A stretch of 13,040 nucleotides of DNA, from positions 1 through 13,040 of the forward strand of contig DKXD01000080.1 of NCBI GenBank assembly GCA_002492075.1, in the 5' to 3' direction. The stretch's first letter is position 1, and each line of letters begins with the position of its first letter. The notes beneath the pieces are model-generated. The model saw nothing but the letters and a program-made list of their open reading frames with translations. It had not been told where the DNA came from and ran no database searches. The DNA comes from Ruminococcaceae bacterium UBA7135. GTDB lineage: Bacteria > Bacillota > Clostridia > Oscillospirales > Ruminococcaceae. The position numbers and the translations under genes are program-made. Below are positions 1-5,878 of the stretch, piece by piece.

Positions 1-495
1 GTTTCCGTAAAAATCTTGTGAAAGATACTTGTCGTTGTCGTCTGTTTGCATAACGACATAATCTATCCACGAATAACTCTCGCTTGTTCCTTGAATGGTA
101 AGCCAGCCTATGGTTTCAGGGTTTTGTTCAAGCAGCGTTTTAAATTTATCGCGAACCTTGCGCGGAGGGTATTCAATCCTCAGGGGTTTTTCTTCAGGCT
201 CGCTTGTTTCAGAAGCGTTTGGTTCACTGACGGCTGTATCAATGCGTGAAGCGTTGCTTTCGTCGTCGTTTACGGCAACGGAATGAAATTCATTTCGCTG
301 ATTATCATCGCGGGAGTTCGTTTTCATTCTTTGCAGAGCGTCACCGGCGATAATGCTGACTGTAACAACCAATACGCAGGCGGCGGTAAGAAATACGATT
401 TTTCTTATTACTTCGGAGGTTTTGTCACCCTTCCACGGAAAAAGATATTTAGCAATACGAACAAATATGTTATCTTTTTTGGGGGATTTGCTCAT
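1..495 (-). CDS. Class B sortase, N-terminal part (cut by the left edge)
   Basis: This minus-strand frame is open from ATG at 495 to base 1, giving 165 residues with no stop. AGAGG lies seven bases before the ATG. Residues 1-30 are basic and cytoplasmic in character (MSKSPKKDN...), and a hydrophobic segment at about 32-51 is the membrane anchor. A polar linker rich in Asn, Asp and Glu covers about 52-105. The beginning of a sortase B fold follows: QNPETIGWLTIQGT, then DYVVMQ, then DNDKYLSQDFYGN. The catalytic His, Cys and Arg would lie beyond the window. Residues 13-41 align with the anchor region of the sortase encoded next door (YLFPWKGDK versus YLIPQKGDT, then IRKI versus IARKI), so the two are paralogues. 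By family, it would be a transpeptidase joining a sorting-signal protein to the cell wall. Substrate unknown. The gene is partial only because of the window edge. Confidence 0.85.
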   Translation of the reverse strand, partial: MSKSPKKDNIFVRIAKYLFPWKGDKTSEVIRKIVFLTAACVLVVTVSIIAGDALQRMKTNSRDDNQRNEFHSVAVNDDESNASRIDTAVSEPNASETSEPEEKPLRIEYPPRKVRDKFKTLLEQNPETIGWLTIQGTSESYSWIDYVVMQTDDNDKYLSQDFYGN

Positions 496-639
496 TTTTG
501 TTCCTCTTTTCAAAAAGTATCATTGCGTTGTCTGAACAGTTGTTGTGAAAAGTCTAATTTCAATGTGTTTTCCCAAATTGTATCGGGAATACATAAAGAG
601 TTGAAGAGTGCCGTACTCGGTCTTCGCGTTTATAATACT
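496..639 (-). other. Intergenic spacer between the two sortase genes
   Basis: This 144-base gap is far wider than the other junctions of the operon. On the minus strand it holds a small hairpin (603-625: GAAGA pairs with TCTTC, and inside it CCG with CGG) that lacks a T-run. After that comes a weak promoter-like pair, TTCAAC, 17 bases, TACAAT. The downstream sortase may therefore have its own low-level promoter or a processing site, but neither is convincing. Confidence 0.3.
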
Positions 640-1881
640 TTATCCGTCATAACCTTTAAGCTTTGAGGTATCCCAATTGCTGCCGTACCATTTAGTTTTG
701 AGAATGTCATAATAGTTTTCCCACAGCTTTGCGCCCCAGTTTCTTTGTGCAACGGACGTGTCTACATATTCGCTTTCGCCGGGACGAACCTTTCTTGCTA
801 TAACAGCGAAACGTGTTTCCTTGCTTCTGCCAAGCGGCCAATAGCATGTCGAGAGTGTCAGCAGTTTGTCGCCGTATTCAAGGTCAACATCGGTATAGAA
901 CCAGCTTCTGTCCATAATGCTGATAATATAGTCGTTAAAGTCTTCCTGACTGGTGAATTTGGTCTTTGTGGTGTAATTAAATACCTCGCCGTATTCTTCC
1001 TGCGTGTTTACAACGATTCCCGCGAATACCTTATATGTTTCGCTCGGACCGCCGTCCCTTTGCAGCATGATCGTCGGATGAACCTTATAGAATGCCAGCG
1101 GTTCTCCGGAAACGTCATTTGGTACATAATGGTTTACATAAGCGAAACCGTATCCGCTTTTCATATTATGACCGAATAGAATGATGTTATCATCGGTGCC
1201 GTCCCACTTGTTTCTCCAACTTGAGGTTATCTCGGCGGAAACCTCTTGATAGTTTCCGTTGAAATCGTGGTTGAGATAAAAATCATCGTCATCGGGATTT
1301 TGAAGAATAACGTGGTTTAGCAGTGTTCCCGTGATTTTGATCCAGCCGCGTGTATGTGGGTTTTGACTTCTAAGGTAGTCAAAGTTTACGTCCAATGGAG
1401 TGTTGACAACGGGAGTGAGGTCGATAAATTCGGGTTCTTCTGTGCCTGCGGTCGTGCGTATATTGGGAGAAGGGTGTGTAAGGCGGTCGGGCTCGTTATA
1501 GTTTATCGAACTGTTGGGAACGCCTGCCTCCTCCGCAAGCTTGTTGCTACCTTTAGCGCTTTGATCCATGCTGACTAATTGTCGGATAAGGAATGTCAAA
1601 GTTCCTATCAAAACGCATATAGCGACCAGCAAAAGTATCTTTCGGGCTATATCGCCCTTTGTGTCTCCCTTTTGCGGGATTAGGTATTCAATAACACGTT
1701 TAAACGGGTTTTTCTTTTTCGGAGTTTTGTCCTCCTTTTTCTTTTCGTTAGAACTGCTTATATCCACTTCAAATTTATCAAAAGCTATGTTTTCACGTTT
1801 CTTTTTCTCGGTATTTTTGGAGACGTCGGTTTGTTTGTTTTTGGTGTTCTTTTCTTTGTTGTTGTGATCGATGTTAGCCAT
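640..1881 (-). CDS. srtB: Class B sortase (cysteine transpeptidase)
   Basis: This is a 413-residue type II membrane protein. Residues 1-78 are a lysine- and asparagine-rich cytoplasmic region, unusually long for a sortase. About 82-103 is one membrane helix, and about 104-160 is a linker. The sortase B core starts near 165 (QNPHTRGWIKITGT, then DDDFYLNHDFNGN). The catalytic triad is visible: His238 in LFGHN, Cys346 in TLSTC and Arg357 in KETRFAV. A Trp/Tyr-rich tail of about 45 residues follows the core. The family cleaves a sorting motif of secreted proteins and links them to peptidoglycan or pilin. No sorting-signal substrate is encoded in the window. AAAGGA precedes the ATG, and pncC ends only 17 bases upstream, so the gene is probably cotranscribed with it. 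Class assignment is firm; the symbol is only a family label. Confidence 0.9.
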   Translation of the reverse strand: MANIDHNNKEKNTKNKQTDVSKNTEKKKRENIAFDKFEVDISSSNEKKKEDKTPKKKNPFKRVIEYLIPQKGDTKGDIARKILLLVAICVLIGTLTFLIRQLVSMDQSAKGSNKLAEEAGVPNSSINYNEPDRLTHPSPNIRTTAGTEEPEFIDLTPVVNTPLDVNFDYLRSQNPHTRGWIKITGTLLNHVILQNPDDDDFYLNHDFNGNYQEVSAEITSSWRNKWDGTDDNIILFGHNMKSGYGFAYVNHYVPNDVSGEPLAFYKVHPTIMLQRDGGPSETYKVFAGIVVNTQEEYGEVFNYTTKTKFTSQEDFNDYIISIMDRSWFYTDVDLEYGDKLLTLSTCYWPLGRSKETRFAVIARKVRPGESEYVDTSVAQRNWGAKLWENYYDILKTKWYGSNWDTSKLKGYDG

Positions 1882-1898
1882 AATTATTTTCCTTTCTT

Positions 1899-2393
1899 TT
1901 ATTTTATAAGCTTGAGCAGCATAGAAAGTGCCTTTTCGGTCGCCGCTGCCCTGATATTGTCTCTTCCCATATCGGGAAACACAAATCTTTCACTTGTGCT
2001 GCGTTCCTCGCTGCAAACACCGATGTAGACTGTCCCTACGGGATCGTCCTCTGTGTCGCCGGAAGGACCTGCGATTCCGCTTGTCGAAACCGCAAAGTCC
2101 GCGCCGGACAGCTTTAAAACGCCGTCCGCCATTTCCGCTGCGCAATCGACGCTGTATTCGGTCTCTTTATCCAAGGTTTGTTCACTTACTTTAAGAAGTT
2201 CTTGCTTTATTCTGTTGGAATACGAACAGACCCCAAGCTCTATCACCGCGCTGCTGCCCGGAACGCTTGTTATCGCCGCCGAGATCATACCGCCCGTGCA
2301 GCTTTCCGCCGTCGCGACTTTTAAGCCGCGTTCGGTGCACACCTCAACGATCTGCCTTGACAGTTCGCGTATATTTTCGTGAATCTCGTTCAT
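1899..2393 (-). CDS. pncC: Nicotinamide-nucleotide amidohydrolase PncC (CinA C-terminal domain type)
   Basis: The 164-residue protein has the full length of a stand-alone CinA C-terminal domain such as E. coli PncC, without the N-terminal CinA domain. The family deamidates nicotinamide mononucleotide to nicotinate mononucleotide plus ammonia in the cytoplasm, recycling the pyridine nucleotide. The signature AESCTGG is at residues 29-35, with Ser31 as the expected nucleophile. The second conserved stretch STSGIAGPSGDTEDDPVGTVYIG is at 103-125. The ATG overlaps the thiI stop by one base (TAATG) and its own ribosome site is weak, so translational coupling to thiI is likely. NMN salvage has no obvious link to tRNA thiolation; the linkage may only reflect shared housekeeping expression. 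Confidence 0.9.
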   Translation of the reverse strand: MNEIHENIRELSRQIVEVCTERGLKVATAESCTGGMISAAITSVPGSSAVIELGVCSYSNRIKQELLKVSEQTLDKETEYSVDCAAEMADGVLKLSGADFAVSTSGIAGPSGDTEDDPVGTVYIGVCSEERSTSERFVFPDMGRDNIRAAATEKALSMLLKLIK

Positions 2394-3589
2394 TACTCTA
2401 AGAATACCGTTTCCTCTCCGTATTTGTAGCGTGTAACGGTCGTGCCTGTTATAGCTTTTTCGATAAGCGGCTCGAAATCAAATGCCGATTCCGCTTTCAG
2501 AACGTCCTCAAGATGCGGCTTCGTGCGGGGATGCTTTGGAGAGAACACCGTACAGCAGTCCTCGTAAGGCAGTATCGAGGTCTCAAACGTGCCTATTTTC
2601 CGTGCGATGTCCGTTATCTCGATCTTATCCATACCGATAAGCGGTCTGAAGATCGGCAGCTCCGCAGCCGCGTTGGTGCAGCCTATCGCGCGGAGCGTTT
2701 GGCTTGCGACCTGTGCCAGGCTCTCGCCCGTGATTATCGCGCCGTAGCCGTCCTTTTTACAGAACCAGTTAGCTATCTTTACCATAAGCCGCCGCATTAT
2801 CACCGTGAAGTACTCCTCGGGGCAGTTGTCGCGGATAGCTTCCTGTATTTCCGTAAATGGCACACAGTAGAACATAATGTCGCCGCAGAATTCCGTCATT
2901 TCCTCGCAGAGCTTGCGAACCTTTGTCAGCGCCATATTGGAGGTGTACGGCGGGCTGATATAGTGTATACAATCCACCACAAGTCCGCGTTTCGCCATCA
3001 TATATCCCGCGGCGGGGGAGTCGATCCCACCCGAAAGCATAAGCAGAGCTTTTCCGCTTGAACCCACGGGCATACCGCCCGCTCCCGTTATCCGCTTTGC
3101 CGAGAGATACGCGCCGTTATCGCGAACCTCCAGCCTTACCGTGACCTCGGGAGAGTGTACGTCCACACCAATGTTCGGGAACGCATCCAGAACAGCGTCG
3201 CCGAGCTGCTGCTGTATTTCGGGCGAGGTGAGCGGAAAAGTCTTGTCCGCCCTTTTCGCCTCTATTTTGAATGTTTTCGCATTTTCAAGCGTGTCGGACA
3301 GATACTCGCCGAGATTTGCTTTAACTGTCTCGATGTCTTTGGGGTATACGGCGCATTTTTGTATCGCGCCTATGCCGAACACCTTTTTTAGCGCCTCTAC
3401 CGCTTCATCAACATCCGAGTCCTCGTCGAGAGGCTCTATGTAGATAGTTGATTGCATACGCTCGTATCCGAATTGCCCGAGTTTCTTCAAACGCCGTTTT
3501 ATATTGCTTTGGAGCATATCCTCAAAGGTTTTTTTGTTTATCCCTTTAAGAGCTATTTCTCCGTACTTTACCATTATAAGTTCTTTCAT
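2393..3589 (-). CDS. thiI: tRNA 4-thiouridine synthase ThiI (no rhodanese domain)
   Basis: This 398-residue protein activates U8 of tRNA with ATP and replaces its oxygen by sulfur; in some bacteria it also supplies sulfur for the thiazole of thiamine. The N-terminal ferredoxin-like/THUMP part (about 1-170) opens with MVKYGEIALKG. The ATP-binding PP-loop SGGIDS is at 186-191 and is followed by the alpha-hydrolase fold. PYEDCCTVF at 341-349 holds the conserved cysteine of the C-terminal catalytic region. The protein ends near 398, so the rhodanese domain of the longer E. coli type (about 480 residues) is absent. Such short forms are usual in Gram-positives, where a neighbouring cysteine desulfurase hands over the sulfur. 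That partner is the next gene upstream, 17 bases away. The ribosome site AGGGG lies six bases before the ATG. Confidence 0.95.
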   Translation of the reverse strand: MKELIMVKYGEIALKGINKKTFEDMLQSNIKRRLKKLGQFGYERMQSTIYIEPLDEDSDVDEAVEALKKVFGIGAIQKCAVYPKDIETVKANLGEYLSDTLENAKTFKIEAKRADKTFPLTSPEIQQQLGDAVLDAFPNIGVDVHSPEVTVRLEVRDNGAYLSAKRITGAGGMPVGSSGKALLMLSGGIDSPAAGYMMAKRGLVVDCIHYISPPYTSNMALTKVRKLCEEMTEFCGDIMFYCVPFTEIQEAIRDNCPEEYFTVIMRRLMVKIANWFCKKDGYGAIITGESLAQVASQTLRAIGCTNAAAELPIFRPLIGMDKIEITDIARKIGTFETSILPYEDCCTVFSPKHPRTKPHLEDVLKAESAFDFEPLIEKAITGTTVTRYKYGEETVFLE

Positions 3590-3606
3590 ATTTTCCCCTG
3601 TCTGTT

Positions 3607-4716
3607 TTATCTTCTTATTCTTGTGATGGTTTTCGCGATCTTATTGCACAGCGCGTCAACATCGTCCTCTGTGTTTTCGGCGCAGAACGACACACGCACC
3701 GCACAGTCGATATCCTTGTCCGATATTCCGAACGCGGGAAGCACGTCGCTCTTTTTGCCTTTAGAGCAGGCCGAGCCGCTTGAAACATATATTTCATCCT
3801 CTTCAAGAGAGTGCAGCATAGTTTCGCTTCGAACTCCGCGAACACTGAAATTTACTATGTTCGGAACGCAGTCCGCTCCGGAGTTTATCCCAATGTCCTC
3901 AAGCCTTGACAGACCGTCAAGCAGACGCGTTTTCAGCTTGTTGAAGTGCTCCTCGCAGCCGCTGTATGCACGAACTGCAGCTTCAAAGCCCGCAATAAGC
4001 TCCACAGGCTCGGTGCCCGAGCGCAGACCGCCTTGTTGTCCGCCGCCCGAAAGCAGCGGAAGTATGCGTTCTCCGTTTTTGATGAACAGCGCCCCAATGC
4101 CCTTGGTCGAGTGTATCTTGTGCCCCGAAACGCTTATCAGATCGCCGTCCAGCGGAACTTTCAGAAACCCTTGTACTGCGTCGATATGAACGATAGTCCT
4201 CGGGTTTTTTTGCTTAACTTCCTTGTACAGGCGCGGAACGTCGATTTTGAAGCCGGTTTCGTTGTTCACCGCCATTGCGGAGAGCAGCGCGGTGTTTTCG
4301 TCGACTTCGTTCACCAAAGCCTCGACAAAATCGTCACAGTCTTTTGGCGCAAGCCGAACGACGTTCAGTCCGTCCTCCTCGAACAGTGTGAGCGTTTTCG
4401 CCACGGACGGATGTTCGATAGCCGTTGAAACGATCTTCTTTCCGTGCGGACGAAATCTGTGCAGAGAGCCCAGCAGAGCAGTATTGTTACTTTCGGTAGC
4501 TCCGGAAGTAAACAGAACGCTGCCGTCAAAAGGCTTATTCGTGCTTGTTACAGCCGCGAGAAGCGTTTTTCTCGCCCTTGCTATCATTGAGTTGGAAGAA
4601 CCGCCCAGTCCGTGCAGAGAGCTCGCGTTCCCAAAGCCGTTTTCCATAGCCTCGTTCACTGCTTTAACGCACTCGGCACAGGGCTTTGTCGTGGCGGCGT
4701 TATCCAAATATATCAA
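3607..4716 (-). CDS. Cysteine desulfurase (NifS/IscS family), probable ThiI partner
   Basis: The 369-residue PLP enzyme removes sulfur from L-cysteine, leaving alanine and an enzyme-bound persulfide. The class V aminotransferase landmarks are all present: MIYLDNAATT at the N-terminus, SGATESNN at 71-78, His102 in EHPSV, HIDAVQ at 177-182, the PLP lysine Lys200 in SVSGHK, and the persulfide cysteine Cys317 in SSGSACSKG. The start is TTG at 4716, because only this position gives the conserved N-terminus; GGGTGA lies just upstream. The TTG directly abuts the TGA of the preceding gene, so translation is probably coupled. Adjacency to thiI suggests a dedicated tRNA-thiolation sulfur donor, like the NifZ-ThiI pair of Bacillus subtilis, rather than a general Fe-S cluster enzyme: no iscU or sufB is seen nearby. 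The exact subtype is inference. Confidence 0.93.
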   Translation of the reverse strand: MIYLDNAATTKPCAECVKAVNEAMENGFGNASSLHGLGGSSNSMIARARKTLLAAVTSTNKPFDGSVLFTSGATESNNTALLGSLHRFRPHGKKIVSTAIEHPSVAKTLTLFEEDGLNVVRLAPKDCDDFVEALVNEVDENTALLSAMAVNNETGFKIDVPRLYKEVKQKNPRTIVHIDAVQGFLKVPLDGDLISVSGHKIHSTKGIGALFIKNGERILPLLSGGGQQGGLRSGTEPVELIAGFEAAVRAYSGCEEHFNKLKTRLLDGLSRLEDIGINSGADCVPNIVNFSVRGVRSETMLHSLEEDEIYVSSGSACSKGKKSDVLPAFGISDKDIDCAVRVSFCAENTEDDVDALCNKIAKTITRIRR

Positions 4717-5235
4717 TCAAATCACCCGTTTGTAATAGTTTTTAACGCCTATCCCTATGGTGTCCCAGTGGGAAGCGCGGCGCGTTTCTTCGGCGATATC
4801 GTCTTTGTCAAGCGGTTCGCCGTTTTCTTTTGCATCATCGATCATCTCTTGAACAGACTCGGGTGTACTTTCTCGGTAAACACCAACCGAAATTTCACAA
4901 AATCCGTATGAATATCCGTCTTCGTTGTCATCAATCATGCCTTCGTTTTCTTTTGTGAGTATATCATAAAGTGTATCAGCGTTTGTTTGGAAAGCGGGTG
5001 CTCCGTATATTACGGGCTGAAGCTCTCCGTCGATACCGCCAAGGAACTCGATAAACTCAACGCTGTCCGCGATAAAGTCTATCCGAAGCTCGTTATTGTA
5101 ATAGTACAGCGAATCCTCCCGAGTGCCGTAAGGCTCTCCCAATGCCGCTTTCACCTTGTTTGAGGAGTCGCCTAACCGTATCTCCGCGCCATCGGCGCGG
5201 ATTTCGTAGAGAGGGATTATTTCTATGTTTTTCAC
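4717..5235 (-). CDS. Unknown acidic protein, first gene of the sulfur operon
   Basis: I do not recognise this 172-residue protein. The start is placed at GTG 5235 because AGGAGG sits nine bases upstream (5243-5248). An upstream in-frame ATG at 5271 would put that ribosome site inside the gene and would lie at the predicted transcription start. The protein is soluble and acidic, with no signal peptide or membrane helix. Residues 19-37 read IRLGDSSNKVKAALGEPYG, a pattern like the helix of BamE/SmpA-type folds (small residue, Asp/Ser, V..LG.P), and strand-like segments LYYYNNELRIDFI and VEFIEFLGG follow. A Glu/Asp-rich linker at 97-107 and 122-152 leads to SHWDTIGIGVKNYY near the C-terminus. The style is also compatible with immunity-type or DUF proteins of Firmicutes. 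Its stop touches the desulfurase start, so it is certainly translated in the same operon. Function unassigned. Confidence 0.75.
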   Translation of the reverse strand: MKNIEIIPLYEIRADGAEIRLGDSSNKVKAALGEPYGTREDSLYYYNNELRIDFIADSVEFIEFLGGIDGELQPVIYGAPAFQTNADTLYDILTKENEGMIDDNEDGYSYGFCEISVGVYRESTPESVQEMIDDAKENGEPLDKDDIAEETRRASHWDTIGIGVKNYYKRVI

Positions 5236-5278
5236 GAATAGTTTCCTCCTGTACAACAGATAAAAACTCACTTTAATA

Positions 5279-5307
5279 ATTATATCACAAAAAACGCGTT
5301 TTGACTA
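5279..5307 (-). promoter_or_regulatory. Promoter of the sulfur/sortase operon
   Basis: On the minus strand a perfect -10 TATAAT (5279-5284) follows a weaker -35 TAGTCA (5302-5307; 4 of 6 matches to TTGACA) at a 17-base spacing. Transcription would start near 5272. That leaves a 5' leader of about 37 bases with AGGAGG at 5243-5248 before the GTG at 5235. No other good promoter is seen down to pncC. Confidence 0.65.
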
Positions 5308-5310
5308 GTC
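5291..5310. promoter_or_regulatory. Two abutting palindromes inside the operon promoter (candidate operator)
   Basis: AAAACGCGTTTT (5291-5302) is a perfect 12-base palindrome lying almost wholly in the spacer between -35 and -10. GACTAGTC (5303-5310) is a perfect 8-base palindrome overlapping the -35. A repressor bound at either one would block RNA polymerase. No regulator gene is in the window, so the role is inference. Confidence 0.35.
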
Positions 5311-5353
5311 TTTTTTTGTTTTTTTCATATTTATTTCATAATATACTGCGAAA

Positions 5354-5424
5354 ATCCACAAAAAGGTTACAAAAAGGTTACAAAGAATTTACAAAAGGTT
5401 ACAAAACCGCGTAAAACGGTTACA
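5354..5424 (+). repeat. Helically phased GGTTACA boxes (OmpR/PhoB-type operator candidate)
   Basis: GGTTACA is exact at 5365, 5376, 5397 and 5418. Related copies are ATTTACA at 5387 and, weakly, ATCCACA at 5354. Start-to-start steps are 11, 11, 11, 10 and 21 bases, that is about one or two DNA turns, so all copies face the same side. The array ends 15 bases before the plus-strand -35 at 5440. Direct repeats at an 11-base period are the hallmark of OmpR/PhoB-family response regulators. Read on the other strand, TGTAAC fits the known WalR half-site TGTWAH with five-base spacing, and TTTACA fits the Bacillus PhoP half-site TTHACA. Which regulator binds cannot be told from the sequence. Confidence 0.6.
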
Positions 5425-5439
5425 ATGTTGTCATAAATA

Positions 5440-5468
5440 TTGAAATATTTTAAAGGCGATGATATAAT
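5440..5468 (+). promoter_or_regulatory. Strong sigma-A-type promoter of the small RNA/leader
   Basis: TTGAAA (5440-5445), exactly 17 bases, then TATAAT (5463-5468): the best promoter in the window. The start point would be near 5475. The phased GGTTACA boxes end 15 bases upstream, a position suited to activation by a response regulator. Confidence 0.75.
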
Positions 5469-5474
5469 GTAAAC

Positions 5475-5545
5475 ATAAGAAGGAAATCAAATCCTCCAGT
5501 CATGCTTTTGAGCGCCGTTCATTCCCCGGACGGCGCTCTTTTTTT
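5475..5545 (+). ncRNA. Predicted small RNA or terminated leader, about 70 nt
   Basis: A strong promoter (start near 5475) and a strong terminator ending near 5545 delimit a transcript of about 70 nt without a credible gene. The 5' half is A-rich and probably single-stranded, and contains ATCCTCC at 5491-5497, complementary to Shine-Dalgarno sequences. A 15-codon frame from ATG 5502 has no ribosome site at a usable distance. It could be a trans-acting RNA, or an attenuated leader for the cysteine-rich peptide gene downstream. I do not recognise a known RNA family. Confidence 0.5.
5510..5545 (+). terminator. Intrinsic terminator of the small RNA/leader
   Basis: GAGCGCCGT (5510-5518) pairs perfectly with ACGGCGCTC (5530-5538). 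The stem can extend by a T-G and a C-G pair to 11, with loop ATTCCCC, and is followed by seven T (5539-5545). It is a canonical strong plus-strand terminator. Confidence 0.88.
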
Positions 5546-5574
5546 GTAACCGTTTTTTCCTTTCGGCATATTAT
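5544..5574 (+). promoter_or_regulatory. Probable promoter of the cysteine-rich peptide gene
   Basis: TATTAT (5569-5574) is a fair -10. TTGTAA (5544-5549) would be a -35 at a long 19-base spacing. It overlaps a reverse copy of the GGTTACA box (TGTAACC, 5545-5551), so the same regulator might control both promoters. The start point would be near 5581. Confidence 0.4.
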
Positions 5575-5578
5575 GTAC

Positions 5579-5616
5579 TGTGAAACGGAAGCTCCATAGG
5601 GGAGCGGAAATTCACA
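5579..5616 (+). promoter_or_regulatory. Hairpin at the predicted 5' end of the cysteine-rich peptide mRNA
   Basis: TGTGAA (5579-5584) pairs with TTCACA (5611-5616) and GCTCC (5591-5595) with GGAGC (5601-5605), loop ATAGG. Between the two helices lies a purine-only-type internal loop, ACGGAA against GGAAA, which could form stacked G-A pairs. If transcription starts near 5581 the hairpin caps the mRNA, as in 5' stabilising stem-loops. It ends 14 bases before the ribosome site. Confidence 0.45.
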
Positions 5617-5642
5617 TATGTTTCCATAAGGAGGAAATAACT

Positions 5643-5792
5643 ATGTGTGGTTTTAATAACGGCAACAGCTGCTGCTGGATCATCATCCTCATTCTCTTGT
5701 TCTCTTGCTGCGGCAACGGCTTCGGCTGCGGCAGCGCTCAGAACGATTGCGGCTGCGGCTGCAATAACAACAACTGCGGCTGCGGATGCTGA
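5643..5792 (+). CDS. Very small cysteine-rich membrane peptide
   Basis: The 49-residue product has 12 cysteines. An eight-residue N-terminus (MCGFNNGN) precedes a cysteine-bounded hydrophobic segment (about 10-23, CCWIIILILLFSCC). A Gly/Asn/Cys tail ends in CGCGC, four asparagines and CGCGC again. AAGGAGG at 5629-5635 sits eight bases before ATG 5643; a longer reading from 5580 would translate the ribosome site, so 5643 is chosen. Proteins of this kind are often labelled chorion class high-cysteine protein in Clostridia, a name from composition only. One short membrane helix with a tail exposed to one side is likely. The clustered cysteines could bind metal or form disulfides, but no function is established. 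It is flanked by its own promoter, a 5' hairpin and a terminator, so it is probably a monocistronic and well-expressed gene. Confidence 0.85.
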   Translation: MCGFNNGNSCCWIIILILLFSCCGNGFGCGSAQNDCGCGCNNNNCGCGC

Positions 5793-5831
5793 TAAGCTCC
5801 GCTTGGCTTAACGCAGGCAAATAACCGGCAA

Positions 5832-5865
5832 AGCGCCGCGGCAAAAAGTCGCGGCGCTTATTTTG
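5832..5865 (+). terminator. Terminator of the cysteine-rich peptide gene
   Basis: AGCGCCGCG (5832-5840) pairs perfectly with CGCGGCGCT (5850-5858), loop GCAAAAAGT, followed by TTATTTTG. It lies 39 bases after the stop codon. Confidence 0.85.
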
Positions 5866-5878
5866 TGCTTTTTCATTT

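Noticed and set aside
3452..4189. Long plus-strand open frame (245 codons)
   Set aside because: It lies antisense across the start of thiI and most of the cysteine desulfurase gene, both with clear motifs, has a low-complexity Ser/Pro-rich product and no ribosome site.
5235..5271. ATG start at 5271 for the unknown acidic protein
   Set aside because: It would place the AGGAGG ribosome site inside the coding region and the start codon at the predicted transcription start; GTG at 5235 fits better.
5354..5424. Iterons of a plasmid or chromosomal replication origin
   Set aside because: No replication initiator gene or DnaA-box cluster is present; the position right before a promoter fits an operator better.
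5354..5424. CRISPR array
   Set aside because: Repeat units are only seven bases with four-base spacers; no cas gene is present.
5502..5549. 15-codon leader peptide frame in the small RNA
   Set aside because: No Shine-Dalgarno sequence lies at a usable distance and the codons coincide with the terminator stem.
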